From the NCBI RefSeq assembly GCF_008728515.1, contig NC_044976.1:33317376-33381375 (forward strand): a DNA stretch of 64,000 nt. Direction: 5' to 3'. Numbering within the stretch: position 1 is the stretch's first letter; every line of letters begins with the position of its first letter. The position numbers and the translations under genes were made by a program. This document shows positions 49,701 through 57,581 of this stretch, piece by piece. Origin of the DNA: Papio anubis (lineage: Eukaryota; Chordata; Mammalia; Primates; Cercopithecidae). The notes beneath the pieces were generated by a model. That model saw only the letters and a program-made list of their open reading frames with translations. It had not been told where the DNA came from and searched no databases.

Positions 49701-52700
49701 AATGTCAGAATATAAATGTTAGTGCATAAATCAAGTTTTAAGACCAGGGTTGGTAATTCATGCCTGTAATCTCATAATCTCAGTACTTCAGGAGGCCACG
49801 AGTTTGACACCAGCCTAGACTCCATCTCCACAAAAGAGAAGAAAAAAAAAAAATTAGCTGGGGGGTGGTGGCCTGTGCCTGAAGTCCCAGCTGCTCAGGA
49901 GGATTGCTTGAGCTCAGAAGTTTGAGACTACAGTGAGCTATGATCACGCCACTGCACTTCAGCCTGGGCCCATCTCAAAAAAGGAAGGAAAAAAATGGCC
50001 AAGTATGGTGGCTCATGCCTGTAATCCTAGCACTTTGGGAGGCAGAGGCAGGCAGATCACTTGAGGTCAGGAGTTCAGGGCCAGCCTGGCCAATATGGCG
50101 AAACCCCGTTATCTACTAAAAATACAGAAAGAATTAGCCAGGTGTCGTGACACATGCCTGCAATCCCAGCTACTCAGGAGGCTGAGGCAAGAGAATCGCT
50201 TGAACCCAGGAAGCAGAGGTTGTGGTGAGCTGAGATTGCACCACTGGACTCCAACCTGGCCAACAGTGATACAGATTTTTTGTTGTTGTTTTTGAGACAA
50301 GAGTCTCACTCTGTCGCCCAGGCTGGAGAGCAGTGGCACAATCTCACCTTACTGCAAGCTCTGTCTCCCGGCTTCACACCATTCTCTGCCTCAGCCTCCC
50401 AAGTAGCTGGGACTACAAGCACTTGCCACCACGCCCAGCTAATTTTTTGTATTTTCAGTAGAGTATTTTCAGTTTCACCATGTTAGCCAGGATGGTCTCT
50501 ATCTCCTGACCTCGAGATCCGCCCGTCTCAGCCTCCCAAAGTGCTGGGATTACAGGTGTGAGCCACTGTGCCCAGAGTGATACATTTCTAAGGGAAAAAA
50601 AAAAAGAAATGAAGGTTTAAACCTTAAACACAATTTTACCTCAACTGCATTTCTTTACGTTTCTGCATTTCTTGATTGTGAAGTTCTTCCATGCGTCTTA
50701 ATTCTTCCTGTCGTCTCATCAGATCTGAACATTGGAAAATATTTTGGATTCTCATTAACAAGGTTCTAACAGGGTGAAAAAACAATTGACCTTAGCAGTG
50801 ACGTAGCAGTGATGTTCATGCGGGTATCTTTTTACCTTGGCGCAAAAGATTTGCCTGATGTTCATGATAGGCATCTTCCATTTCACTTTCCAATTTGTCT
50901 TTTGCATCCTTCATGTTTTTTTCAACTTGTTCCCTTTGCTGTTTTTCCATTTCATCCAAAGACTTCCATCGCTGAGAATATTCGTACTCAAACGTACCAT
51001 GCTGGGCAAAACGAGGAGGGGTTTCTCTCTCCCTAACAATACACAAAATTTAAACATGAACCAATTTGTGAATGCACACCAGAAAATACTTGCCCTCGTA
51101 CTGGTCTTTTTCCTGTCCTATTTCCTGCAAAGAGTACAAAAAGCAAAAATTATCCTGATTCATCTTAAAATATCTTCACAGTAAAAATACTCAGAATACT
51201 CAGCAAAAGAGAATACAGGCACTGGAGATAAATCCTACCTTCCTCATTTTCTAATTGTTTTCCTCTAGCCAAGTTCCTTACTGAGGCTTATTTGTTCCAC
51301 CCATAAAAATGTACTCCAAGCCAGGTGCGGTGGCTCGCCCCTGTAATCCCTGCACTTTGGGAGGCCGAGGCAGGTGGATCGCCTGAGGTCATGAGTTCAA
51401 GACCCATTGGGCCAACATGATGAAACACTGTCCCCACTAAAAACACAAAAAATTAGCCGGGCACAGTGGCAGGCACCTGCAATCCCAGCTATTCTGGAGG
51501 CCTGAGGCAAGAGAATCACTTGAACCCGGGAGGCCGAGGTTGCAGTGAGCTGAGATCAAGCTACTGCACTTCAGCCTGGGCCAACAACAGGTAAACTCCA
51601 GCTCGGGGGCGGGGAAGTACTTCGGCCGGGCACAGCGCCTCATGCCTGTATCCCAGCACTTTGAGAGGCTGAGGTGGGCGACTCACTTGAGGTCAGGAGT
51701 TCGAGACCAGCCTAGCAACATGGTGAAAGCCCATCTCTACTAAAAATAGAAAATGAGCCGGGACTGGCGGCGCATGCCTATAATCCCAGCTACTTGGGAG
51801 GCTGAGGCAGTAGAATCGTTTGAACCCGGGAGGCAGAGGTTGCAATGAGGTGAGATCATGCCACTGCACTCTGGCCTGGGCAACAGAGACTTTCAGTCAC
51901 ACACACGACTTTATTCATCATTGTAAGGACAAAACAGGATTGTATGTGAATGTACCCACCTCAGAAACAAACAGCCATCTGAGTAACAGCTTCAAATCTT
52001 TCTCAGCTTCAGATTTTTTACTAAGAAGCATATCTACATCAAATAATTTTGCATATTTTAAGCAAAATTGGAAAATTGCTAAAACAATTTTCTCCTTTAC
52101 ACTTAAATTAAAAACTGCCAAAAAGTTTCATCAATCTTACTTTTGATACATTGGATTCTTCTGGGCAAGTTTTTCAGGAAGACCATCTTCATCGTCTAGT
52201 TGTTCAAGTGGTTCCACGATGACTGGACGAGGAGTTCTAGTAACAAAAATGGTTCCATCTTAGCTTTGTTCCAGTTTTATTGCCACCATCTCATATAAGT
52301 CGATAAAAATTATTACAATAAACAACTTACGTTGTCAGTAAGAAAACACCTTCACTGCATCGTTCAAATGCCTTTCTTGCTGCTGGCTTAGAAGCAAATT
52401 CAACAATGCCTTTCCCTGTAGATCTTCCACGATCATCCACTATTACAACAGCCCTTTCAATAGGACCAAACTGGCTAAAGGCTTCTTCCAACAGTTCATT
52501 GGAAACATAAGGTGAAAGATTACGAACAGAAAGGGCAGCAGCATGTGTGGCAAAGCGAACTCGAAGCTGTCTACCTCTCATGGGTGTATCATCAAGTTCC
52601 GCTTTGGCTATTTCAGCCAAAGCTCTAGATTCCTGTAAATATCAGAGACACTCATGTTAATAACCCCAAAATTGGTTGATGTCTACACTCTTAAATTGTC

Positions 52701-54693
52701 ATAAGCCTACTTTCTACTCCTTCTTCCAGCTCAGTTCGAGCATTACCTTTAGGCAGCACCCGCTAACACGACTTAGTTTACCCACCCTACCCCTCTTTTC
52801 TCTTGGGTAGCAACAATAATGCATTATACCACAGGCATATTTTTCCTGTAAGAATGGTGAAAATCAAAAAGATCAATTTATTCTCCCCAGTTTAAAAACC
52901 AAGCCTTCAGCGTTTGTAGTGACGACAAAAACAAAAACACCCCACCCCTTCTAATTCTACATAAAATTAAACTACTACACTCACAAGCTTAATAAATCCG
53001 AATCCTTTGCCTTTGTTGATAAATACTTCTCCTGGTTCTCCATATTTAGCAAATAGTCTTTTGAATTCATCCTCCGTGATATCAGCAGGTAGATTCCCAA
53101 CAAACAACCGACATCGCTGTGTATAAGTTTTCTCTCCAGGCCTCCTCAAGAGAGACAAGTTGGCTTTAAACCCCTAATGAAAAAGGAAAGAAGTTTACAA
53201 ACACCAGAGACCTTTGCAAGTGAAAATCCCCAAGATAGTATTTTCTTATCTGAAACTTATGAGTTGCCTTTCTGTTCCGTTTGGTCACAATCAAGGTTTT
53301 ACTATGTGAGATTTCTAACATGAGCAACTATCTTAACACCGAAAAAGGAGCCCCGTCATCCAGAATGCTCGAGAACAGACACTTCCCCAAAGAGCAGACG
53401 TCCATCAGCAACTCTGTCAGCCACATATGTTGAGAGTCCCTAACAAAATCTAAATCGTATTATGAAAATAAGAAAACAGTATTAAGTCCAAATGCCACTG
53501 TAACCTACACGATGTGCGCCTGCGCTTTTACGGAACCTCCCGGTTCTCTCCAAAACAACGCCGCACGCTCTGCACTACGCCAGTTCCACGGACAAGCTAC
53601 CTTCCGCAAGGCTGACCACAGCAGCCCGGCGCTTCCTTCCGAAAGAAGACCTCCCCTAGCCTTCCGCCCGCCAGGAGGGCAAAGCGCGGCGGCGGCCAAT
53701 CCCCGGCCAACTGACGGGCCCGCGAGGCCGCTCCGCCCCCACGACGGCGCGCGCAAGCGCCCCTTCCGGCGGCCGACAAAATGGAAGCCCAGCGCGGGGG
53801 CGGGGGCGAGGAGGGGGCCGCCGCCATCTTAGGGGAGCCGACGCGTCGCTCCCATAGACACTCACCTCCGAGTCCGAGATTTTCTCTTCGCTGCGGCCGC
53901 CGGGCCCCCCGGGCGGGGGCCCCTGGTGGTGCTGCTGGTGGTAGGGCGGGTGGTGCTGGCGGCCCCCGCGGGGCTCCCCGCCGCCTCGATGCGGCGGCTT
54001 GGGGTGGCCGCCAGGGGTGCTTAGGCCTGGGCCGCCACCTGGCTTCGGCCCGCCAGGCATTTTGCCGCCTTTGGGACCGCCCGGACCTGGGCCCTGCTTA
54101 GGCCCTGGACCCGGGCCCGGGCCTGCCGCAGGCGGCGGCGGCGGGCCTCCGGCCTGAGGAGGTGTGGTAGGGACCCCGCTGCTTGGCGGGGTGGGTGGCG
54201 GCGCCCCGGGAGGGGCCGAGGTGACTGCTGGCGGCGGGGTCGGCGTCGGGCCTGGCCCGGACCCTGGCGGGGCCCCCGATGTCGGCGGAGTGGCGGGCGG
54301 GGCCGAGCTGGAGGCTGGCGGCGCGCTGCCTACTCCGGGAGCGGGGCCGGGTCCCTGAGCAACGACGGGCTTGGAAGAGTCCTGCGGCGGTGGCGGCGGC
54401 TGCTGCTGCTGATGCGGCTGTGGATGCGGCGGCGGCTGATGCGGTGGCGGCTGCTGTGGCGGTGGCTGCTGCGGTGGTGGCTGTTGCTGCTGTTGGTGTG
54501 GAGGCGGTGGCGGGATCGGAGGCTTAGGGCCGCTCTGGCCCGGGCCAGGACCCATGGGGCCGCGATTCTGATTGAGGCCCATGCCGGGCGGCGGAGAACG
54601 GAAGTCGTGGAGGCCGCCGCGGCCGCCGCCTCCTCCGCGCCTGTGGAAGCCGCCACCGCCACCGCCACGACTCCGGAACCGATCCCGAGACAT
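40593..54693 (-). CDS. SFPQ: SFPQ, splicing factor proline- and glutamine-rich (spliced, 10 coding exons)
   Basis: SFPQ (PSF) is a nuclear DBHS-family RNA/DNA-binding protein. It pairs with NONO or PSPC1, scaffolds paraspeckles with NEAT1, and acts in splicing, transcription and DNA repair. Exons read from this window: 53866-54693, 52985-53173, 52331-52632, 52141-52236, 50836-51032, 50640-50724, 49300-49417, 48567-48615, 48364-48485 and 40593-40730. They sum to 2124 nt, 707 codons plus stop, equal to the human protein as I know it. Domains in order: Gly/Arg-rich start, long Pro/Gln-rich region (about 1-276), RRM1 (about 297-369), RRM2 (about 371-450), NOPS segment, charged coiled coil (about 497-596), Gly/Met-rich tail ending in a basic KKPRF. 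The chain uses exons 5-9 from the right-hand copy of a duplicated block. Exons 6-9 of the left copy are equally intact, so the duplication is probably an assembly error. Confidence 0.97.
43140..43261 (-). CDS. SFPQ: SFPQ exon 9, copy A (duplicate)
   Basis: Identical to 48364-48485. This copy is contiguous with exon 10 and the 3' region, so distances to downstream exons are best measured from here: 2409 nt to exon 10 and 8989 nt to the alternative exon at 34150. Confidence 0.85.
43343..43391 (-). CDS. SFPQ: SFPQ exon 8, copy A (duplicate)
   Basis: Identical to 48567-48615, encoding RERDMRMGGGGAMNMG. Splice sites intact. Confidence 0.85.
43592..43888 (+). repeat. Alu in SFPQ intron 7 (copy A)
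   Basis: Forward Alu (antisense to SFPQ), flanked by aacttcctactca/aacttcctattca. Repeated at 48816-49112 in copy B. Confidence 0.93.
44076..44193 (-). CDS. SFPQ: SFPQ exon 7, copy A (duplicate)
   Basis: Identical to 49300-49417, with intact acceptor and gtaagt donor. Duplicate produced by the unmerged contigs. Confidence 0.85.
44523..45352. repeat. Three Alus in SFPQ intron 6 (copy A), two as a tight inverted pair
   Basis: Diverged monomeric Alu 44523-44757 (+), Alu 44773-45050 (+), and Alu 45055-45352 (-). The last two face each other only about 5 nt apart, so the intron RNA can fold into a long Alu hairpin. Confidence 0.92.
45417..45501 (-). CDS. SFPQ: SFPQ exon 6, copy A (duplicate)
   Basis: Identical in sequence and splice sites to 50640-50724. 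Counted twice only because of the duplicated block. Confidence 0.85.
45613..45810 (-). pseudogene. SFPQ: SFPQ exon 5, copy A, frameshifted at contig end
   Basis: The same exon as 50836-51032, with one extra T in the T-run at 45693-45700. The extra base turns the frame EKNMKDAKD into EKKHEGCKR. It lies about 110 nt from the gap, so an error at a contig end is the simplest explanation, not a real pseudogene. Confidence 0.85.
45811..45910. other. Assembly gap, 100 Ns
   Basis: Exactly 100 Ns, the conventional length for a gap of unknown size. The sequence left of it ends on the first base of SFPQ exon 5. The sequence right of it starts inside SFPQ exon 10 and repeats the preceding 5.1 kb. Confidence 0.99.
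45911..45956 (-). CDS. SFPQ: SFPQ exon 10 fragment, copy B (truncated by gap)
   Basis: The first 46 nt of exon 10 (RTERFGQGGAGPVGG) with its acceptor, cut off by the gap. The complete exon is at 40593-40730. Confidence 0.85.
48364..48485 (-). CDS. SFPQ: SFPQ exon 9 (copy B): Gly/Met-rich tail
   Basis: Encodes DPYGSGGQKFPPLGGGGG to SGSMMGSDM, ending at residue 662. The acceptor is ttttctag and the donor gtaatg. The protein diverges after this exon: splicing to 40730 gives the normal RTERFGQ tail, and splicing to 34150 would give VRMIDVG and a stop. Intron retention here would add a short VMYPVG tail. The left copy is at 43140-43261. Confidence 0.94.
48567..48615 (-). CDS. SFPQ: SFPQ exon 8 (copy B): RERDMRMGG micro-exon
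   Basis: This 49-nt exon encodes RERDMRMGGGGAMNMG plus the first base of the next codon. The acceptor is cttgcag after a T-rich tract and the donor gtaagt. The following intron is only 81 nt. The left copy is at 43343-43391. Confidence 0.94.
48816..49112 (+). repeat. Alu in SFPQ intron 7 (copy B)
   Basis: The same element as 43592-43888. Confidence 0.93.
49300..49417 (-). CDS. SFPQ: SFPQ exon 7 (copy B): coiled-coil end
   Basis: Encodes about residues 566-605: the Glu/Arg-rich EEERRRREEEMMIRQ to EEQMRRQREESYSRMGYMDP, the end of the coiled coil and start of the tail. The acceptor is tttctag and the donor gtaagt. It is 118 nt long, phase 0 at its 3' end, and identical to the left copy at 44076-44193. 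Confidence 0.95.
49747..50575. repeat. Three Alus in SFPQ intron 6 (copy B)
   Basis: The same trio as 44523-45352. Confidence 0.92.
50640..50724 (-). CDS. SFPQ: SFPQ exon 6 (copy B): coiled coil
   Basis: Encodes about residues 538-566 (DLMRRQEELRRMEELHNQ to KEMQL), part of the long antiparallel coiled coil used for polymerisation and paraspeckle assembly. The acceptor is atgttcag and the donor gtaaaa. It is 85 nt long and identical to the left copy at 45417-45501. Confidence 0.95.
50836..51032 (-). CDS. SFPQ: SFPQ exon 5 (copy B, intact): NOPS and start of coiled coil
   Basis: Encodes residues 472-537, ERETPPRFAQHGTFEYEYSQ through the highly charged coiled-coil start EMEKQQREQVEKNMKDAKDK to ANLLRQ. 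The acceptor is attgttag and the donor gtaaaa. The 197-nt length keeps frame with exons 4 and 6. The other copy at 45613-45810 has an extra T in the T-run and is out of frame, so this is the usable copy. Confidence 0.95.
51320..51895 (+). repeat. Two forward Alus in SFPQ intron 4
   Basis: Alu 51320-51600 and Alu 51624-51895, both antisense to SFPQ. Confidence 0.91.
52141..52236 (-). CDS. SFPQ: SFPQ exon 4: start of NOPS segment
   Basis: Encodes residues 440-472 (TPRPVIVEPLEQLDDEDGLPEKLAQKNPMYQ), the start of the NOPS segment that packs on the partner's RRM2 in DBHS dimers. The acceptor is gttactag and the donor gtaaga. The exon completes one split codon and leaves two bases for the next. Intron 3 upstream is only 94 nt. 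Confidence 0.96.
52331..52632 (-). CDS. SFPQ: SFPQ exon 3: end of RRM1, linker and RRM2
   Basis: Encodes residues 340 to the first two bases of codon 440. It begins ESRALAEIAKAELDD (the last helix and strand of RRM1), then the linker RFATHAAALSVRNL, then RRM2 with SPYVSNELLEEAFSQFGPIERA and GKGIVEFASKPAARKAFE. RRM2 lacks the classic aromatic RNP residues, as expected for DBHS proteins, where it mainly serves dimerisation. The acceptor is tttacag and the donor gtaagt. The reading frame is open and uninterrupted for 302 nt. Confidence 0.97.
52985..53173 (-). CDS. SFPQ: SFPQ exon 2: RRM1
   Basis: Encodes residues 277-339, starting GFKANLSLLRRPGEKT and ending GFGFIKL. It holds most of RRM1: an RNP2-type RLFVGNL strand near residues 298-304 and an RNP1-type KGKGFGFI strand near 330-337. 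The acceptor is tcattag before GGG TTT AAA and the donor is gtgagt, both phase 0, giving 63 codons. Residues 282-283 lie at TTG TCT, so a frame starting here would be an artefact of alternative start codons. Confidence 0.97.
53866..54693 (-). CDS. SFPQ: SFPQ exon 1: Gly/Arg-rich start and Pro/Gln-rich region
   Basis: Encodes residues 1-276. The ATG at 54693 is followed by MSRDRFRSRGGGGGG, the known SFPQ N-terminus. The open frame extends upstream to 54876, but that part passes through the TATA box and 5' UTR, so it is not used. The exon is extremely GC-rich. It carries an RGG-like stretch, then poly-Pro/poly-Gln tracts and Pro/Gly/Ala-rich low-complexity sequence, and closes with SEEKISDSE. 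Such sequence is expected to be disordered and to support condensation. It ends in phase 0 at a gtgag donor (GT at 53864-53865). Read-through into intron 1 gives a false ORF extension. Confidence 0.97.
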
Positions 54694-54788
54694 CTCTGTG
54701 GTCAAGGGGCGGTTGAGGCAGAAGCGAAGAAGACGCTCAGGAAACGTGGAGGCCACCTTGCTTCTCACAAAATGGCGGATGACACAGG
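54694..54788 (-). other. SFPQ: SFPQ 5' UTR (inferred)
   Basis: Sequence between the TATA-predicted start and the ATG. There is no ATG in frame between the inferred start site and 54693. Confidence 0.55.
54769..54778 (-). promoter_or_regulatory. SFPQ: YY1-like motif in the 5' UTR
   Basis: CCGCCATTTT on the minus strand, just downstream of the inferred start site, the usual place for initiator-proximal YY1 motifs. A second motif (CCGCCATCTT on plus, 53821-53830) lies in intron 1 close to the exon 1 donor. Confidence 0.5.
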
Positions 54789-54812
54789 CGGCGCGCCGCC
54801 TTTGTCCTCTTC

Positions 54813-54819
54813 TTATATA
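54813..54819 (-). promoter_or_regulatory. SFPQ: TATA box of SFPQ
   Basis: The minus strand reads ctatataagaag within a GC-rich context, about 120 nt upstream of the ATG. It predicts a start site near 54785-54790 and a 5' UTR of about 95 nt. Confidence 0.7.
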
Positions 54820-54921
54820 GGCCAGTGGCACGGCCCCGCCTACCCCTCGATCGACAGCTCCAATAGCCAATTGCAATTACTATGCTTGATGACACTAAGT
54901 TGCGAAACTCTGATCTTTCCT

Positions 54922-54926
54922 ATTGG
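54922..54926 (-). promoter_or_regulatory. SFPQ: CCAAT box upstream of SFPQ TATA
   Basis: CCAAT on the minus strand about 105 nt upstream of the TATA box. Further CCAAT motifs on the opposite strand lie at 54860, 54867 and 54976. This cluster suggests NF-Y input. Confidence 0.45.
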
Positions 54927-54929
54927 CCC

Positions 54930-55380
54930 CTGAGTGAGAGGCGGGAGGCATGGAGGGACTGAAGTTTCCAGTTGGCCAATAAGCGAAGAAGGCGTTGACT
55001 GCAGACCACTATGATTTGTTAGGAGAAATTTGAATGGGTATGCCAGGGCAATTTTCACTTGCAAGCAAATAACGAGGGCCCTATCCGCTCCTGGGGAGAA
55101 GCGTTGGAGGTCTATTTTCTTTCTTGATTTCCCCTAGGAGCAATCTGCTATCCTTGCCCAGAAAAACAGATGTTTTCCGATTCAAAGTCAGAAATTTAGT
55201 GCCTGCTATCTACCCTACCTAGTGCCAAGTCAATGAAAGTAGAGAAGTAAAATCTTACCTATTTCAAAAACACACAGTCCTAACTGATTTCATTATGGAA
55301 CCTCATAGGAATACAGATTTGTTGTAGCAGTATAAACTTTTCAATAGGCTTTTGTGGGTGCGCGCATTGTTCAAAAAGAG
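54930..55380. other. Upstream flank of SFPQ
   Basis: Leaves the CpG-rich block; no repeat or gene recognised. Confidence 0.35.
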
Positions 55381-55381
55381 G

Positions 55382-55383
<2 letters not shown>

Positions 55384-55419
<36 letters not shown>
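55384..55419. repeat. (GT)n microsatellite
   Basis: About 17 uninterrupted GT units about 0.6 kb upstream of the SFPQ promoter. Confidence 0.95.
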
Positions 55420-55420
<1 letters not shown>

Positions 55421-55508
55421 CATACAAACACCAATCACCGGAGGAATGTAAATATTCCACTCAACACTTTACGAACAGACTAAGGTACTTAAAAAAAAAA
55501 AAATTACA

Positions 55509-56006
55509 GGCCGGGCGCGGTGGCTCAAGCCTGTAATCCCAGCACTTTGGGAGGCCGAGACAGGTGGATCACGAGGTCAGGAGATCGAGACCATCCTAGC
55601 TAACCCGGTGAAACCCCGTCTCTACTAAAAAACACAAAAAAATAGCCGGGCAAGATGGCGGGCGCCTGTAGTCCCAGCTACTCGGGAGGCTGAGGCAGGA
55701 GAATGGCGTGGACCCGGGAGGCAGATCACCTGAGGTCGGGAGTTTGAGACCAGCCTGTCCAGTATGGTGAAACCCCGTCTCTAGTAAAAATACAAAAATT
55801 AGTTGGGCGTGGTGGCGCGTGCCTGTAGTCCCAGCTACTCGGGAGGCTGAGGCAGGAGAATGGCGTGAACCCAGAAGCAGAGGTTGCAGTGAGCCGAGAT
55901 TGTGCCACTGCACTCCAACTGATCTCGAACTCCTGACCTCAAGTGATCCACCCACCTAGGCCTCCCAAAGTGCTGGGATTACAGGAGTGAGCCACCACAC
56001 CCAGCC
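55509..56006. repeat. Mosaic Alu
   Basis: A forward AluY 5' part (55509-55720) jumps to the middle of another forward Alu (55721-55919), then to a reverse Alu 3' half (55920-56006). Confidence 0.85.
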
Positions 56007-56136
56007 TGTATTTCACAATCTCTAGTTTCTTTGAGGTCCACAGACCTTTTGGGGAATCATTCCTACCTCAACATTAGCTCGTAGCTTATTACCTCCTTTT
56101 CTGCCTCTAACTCTCTTCATTCAATATCCAGGCAGG

Positions 56137-56430
56137 ACCAGGCGTGGTGGCTCACGGTTATAATCCCGACACTTTGAGGGACTGAGGTGGGAGGGTCACT
56201 TGAGGTCAGGAATTCGAGACCAGCCTGGCCAACGTGGCAAAACCCCCTCTCTAGTAAAGATACAAAAATTAGCGGGGCGTGGTGGCATGGGCCTGTAATC
56301 CCAGCTACTCGGGAGGCTGAGGCAGGAGAATCGCTTGAACCTAGGAGGCAGAGGTTGCAGTGAGCCAAGATCGCACCATTGCACTCCAGCCTGGGCACAG
56401 AGTGAGACTCCGTCTCAAAAAAAAAACAAA
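56137..56430 (+). repeat. Alu
   Basis: Full forward Alu. Confidence 0.92.
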
Positions 56431-56667
56431 AAAAAAGATCCAGGCAGATGACCCACCCAACACCCTAATGCTCAGTTCCTTACCTCCTTCAATAGTATTT
56501 CCTTCTAAGCTGTATCAACCATCCAGTCTCCCACCCTCCCCTCATCACACTTACCCCTGTTTACTATTACCAGTAACTGCATTATCTCTGAAATCTTTAG
56601 TTCAAGCATTTCTCTTACTGATCATCACTTTTCCTTCTGGCTCACACAGCATAGTAACCTCATGATT

Positions 56668-57322
56668 CTTTTTATTTATTTATTTTTTTTTTGGGACAGA
56701 GTCTCGCTCTGTCACCCAGGCTGCAGTGCAGTGGCACGATCTCAGTTCACTTTAACCTCTGCCTCCGGGGTTCAAGCAATTCTGCTGCCTCAGCCTCCCA
56801 AGTAGCTGGGACAACAGGCACGTGCCACCATGCCCGGCTAATTTTTTAACTCTGAGTGGAGGCGGAGTTTCACCATGTTGGCCAGGATAGTCTTGAACTC
56901 CTGACCTCAGATGATCCACCCGCCTCAGCCTCCCAAAGTGCTGGGATTACGGATGTGAGCCACCATGCCCTGCTCAGGTCTGAGATATCCAGCTATTTAT
57001 TAGACATTGCCAACTGGAGACGACTTAGTTGATATATTAGATTTTTTTTTTGAGACAGGGTCTCGCCCTCTTGCCCAGGCTGGAATGCAGTGGCGTGATC
57101 TCGGCTCACTGAAACCTCCACCTCACGGGTTCAAGCGATTCTCCTGCCTCAGCCTCCCAAGTAGCTGGGACTACAGGCACTTGCCACCATGCCTGGCTAA
57201 TTTTTGTTTTTTTTTAAAAGAGACAGGTTTTTGCCATGTTGGCTAGGCTGGTCTCAAACTCCTGACTTCGAACAGCCTCCCAAAGTGCTGGAATTACAGG
57301 CATGAGCCACAGCACACAGCCT
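56668..57322 (-). repeat. Two reverse Alus
   Basis: Alu 56668-56972 and Alu 57040-57322. Confidence 0.92.
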
Positions 57323-57580
57323 ATTTCTTACTTGTCTATAGTCTGTCTCCTCTGTTGGACTGAAACTCTGAGTTCTTTAAGGCTGTGTCACTGGCACCTA
57401 AGACAGACACTAGCACAGAGATAATAAATATTTGTTGAGTGAATGAATAAATAAAAGCATAATGGTAAAGAACAGGCTGTTTCCATCTGAGCAGGGTATT
57501 GTCCCAAGATCTTTCACTTTTCTGACACACTTGCTTTTGGGGGACATTATAAGGATGGTGTGAAGTGTTTAGTACTTTCT
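57323..57580 (+). repeat. L2 3' end, first copy of a local duplication
   Basis: The L2 terminus (ctagcacagagataataaat, atttgttgagtgaatgaa) plus about 140 nt of unique sequence, repeated at 61345-61600 with about 94% identity by eye. Confidence 0.8.
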
Positions 57581-57581
57581 T

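Larger units (their letters stand above)
45911..51032. repeat. SFPQ: Duplicated block, copy B (probable false duplication)
   Basis: The second copy of 40685-45810. It continues rightward without a break into intron 4 and exons 4-1, while copy A continues leftward into the 3' UTR. The two copies are therefore overlapping contig ends that were not merged. Confidence 0.95.
53500..54860. promoter_or_regulatory. SFPQ: CpG-rich island over SFPQ promoter, exon 1 and start of intron 1
   Basis: Very GC-rich with many CG dinucleotides, in contrast to the AT-rich flanks. It covers the TATA box, 5' UTR, all of exon 1 and the start of intron 1, typical of a broadly expressed gene. Confidence 0.8.

Noticed and set aside
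53656..54876. A 406-codon frame starting 61 codons upstream of the SFPQ ATG
   Set aside because: The upstream part crosses the TATA box and 5' UTR, and the downstream end reads through the exon 1 donor into intron 1. Only residues from the ATG at 54693 to the donor at 53866 are real.
54412..54933. A 173-codon plus-strand frame and other frames opposite SFPQ exon 1
   Set aside because: Shadow frames of the GC-rich repetitive exon; composition (poly-Arg, Trp, Ala) follows from the Pro/Gln codons on the other strand.
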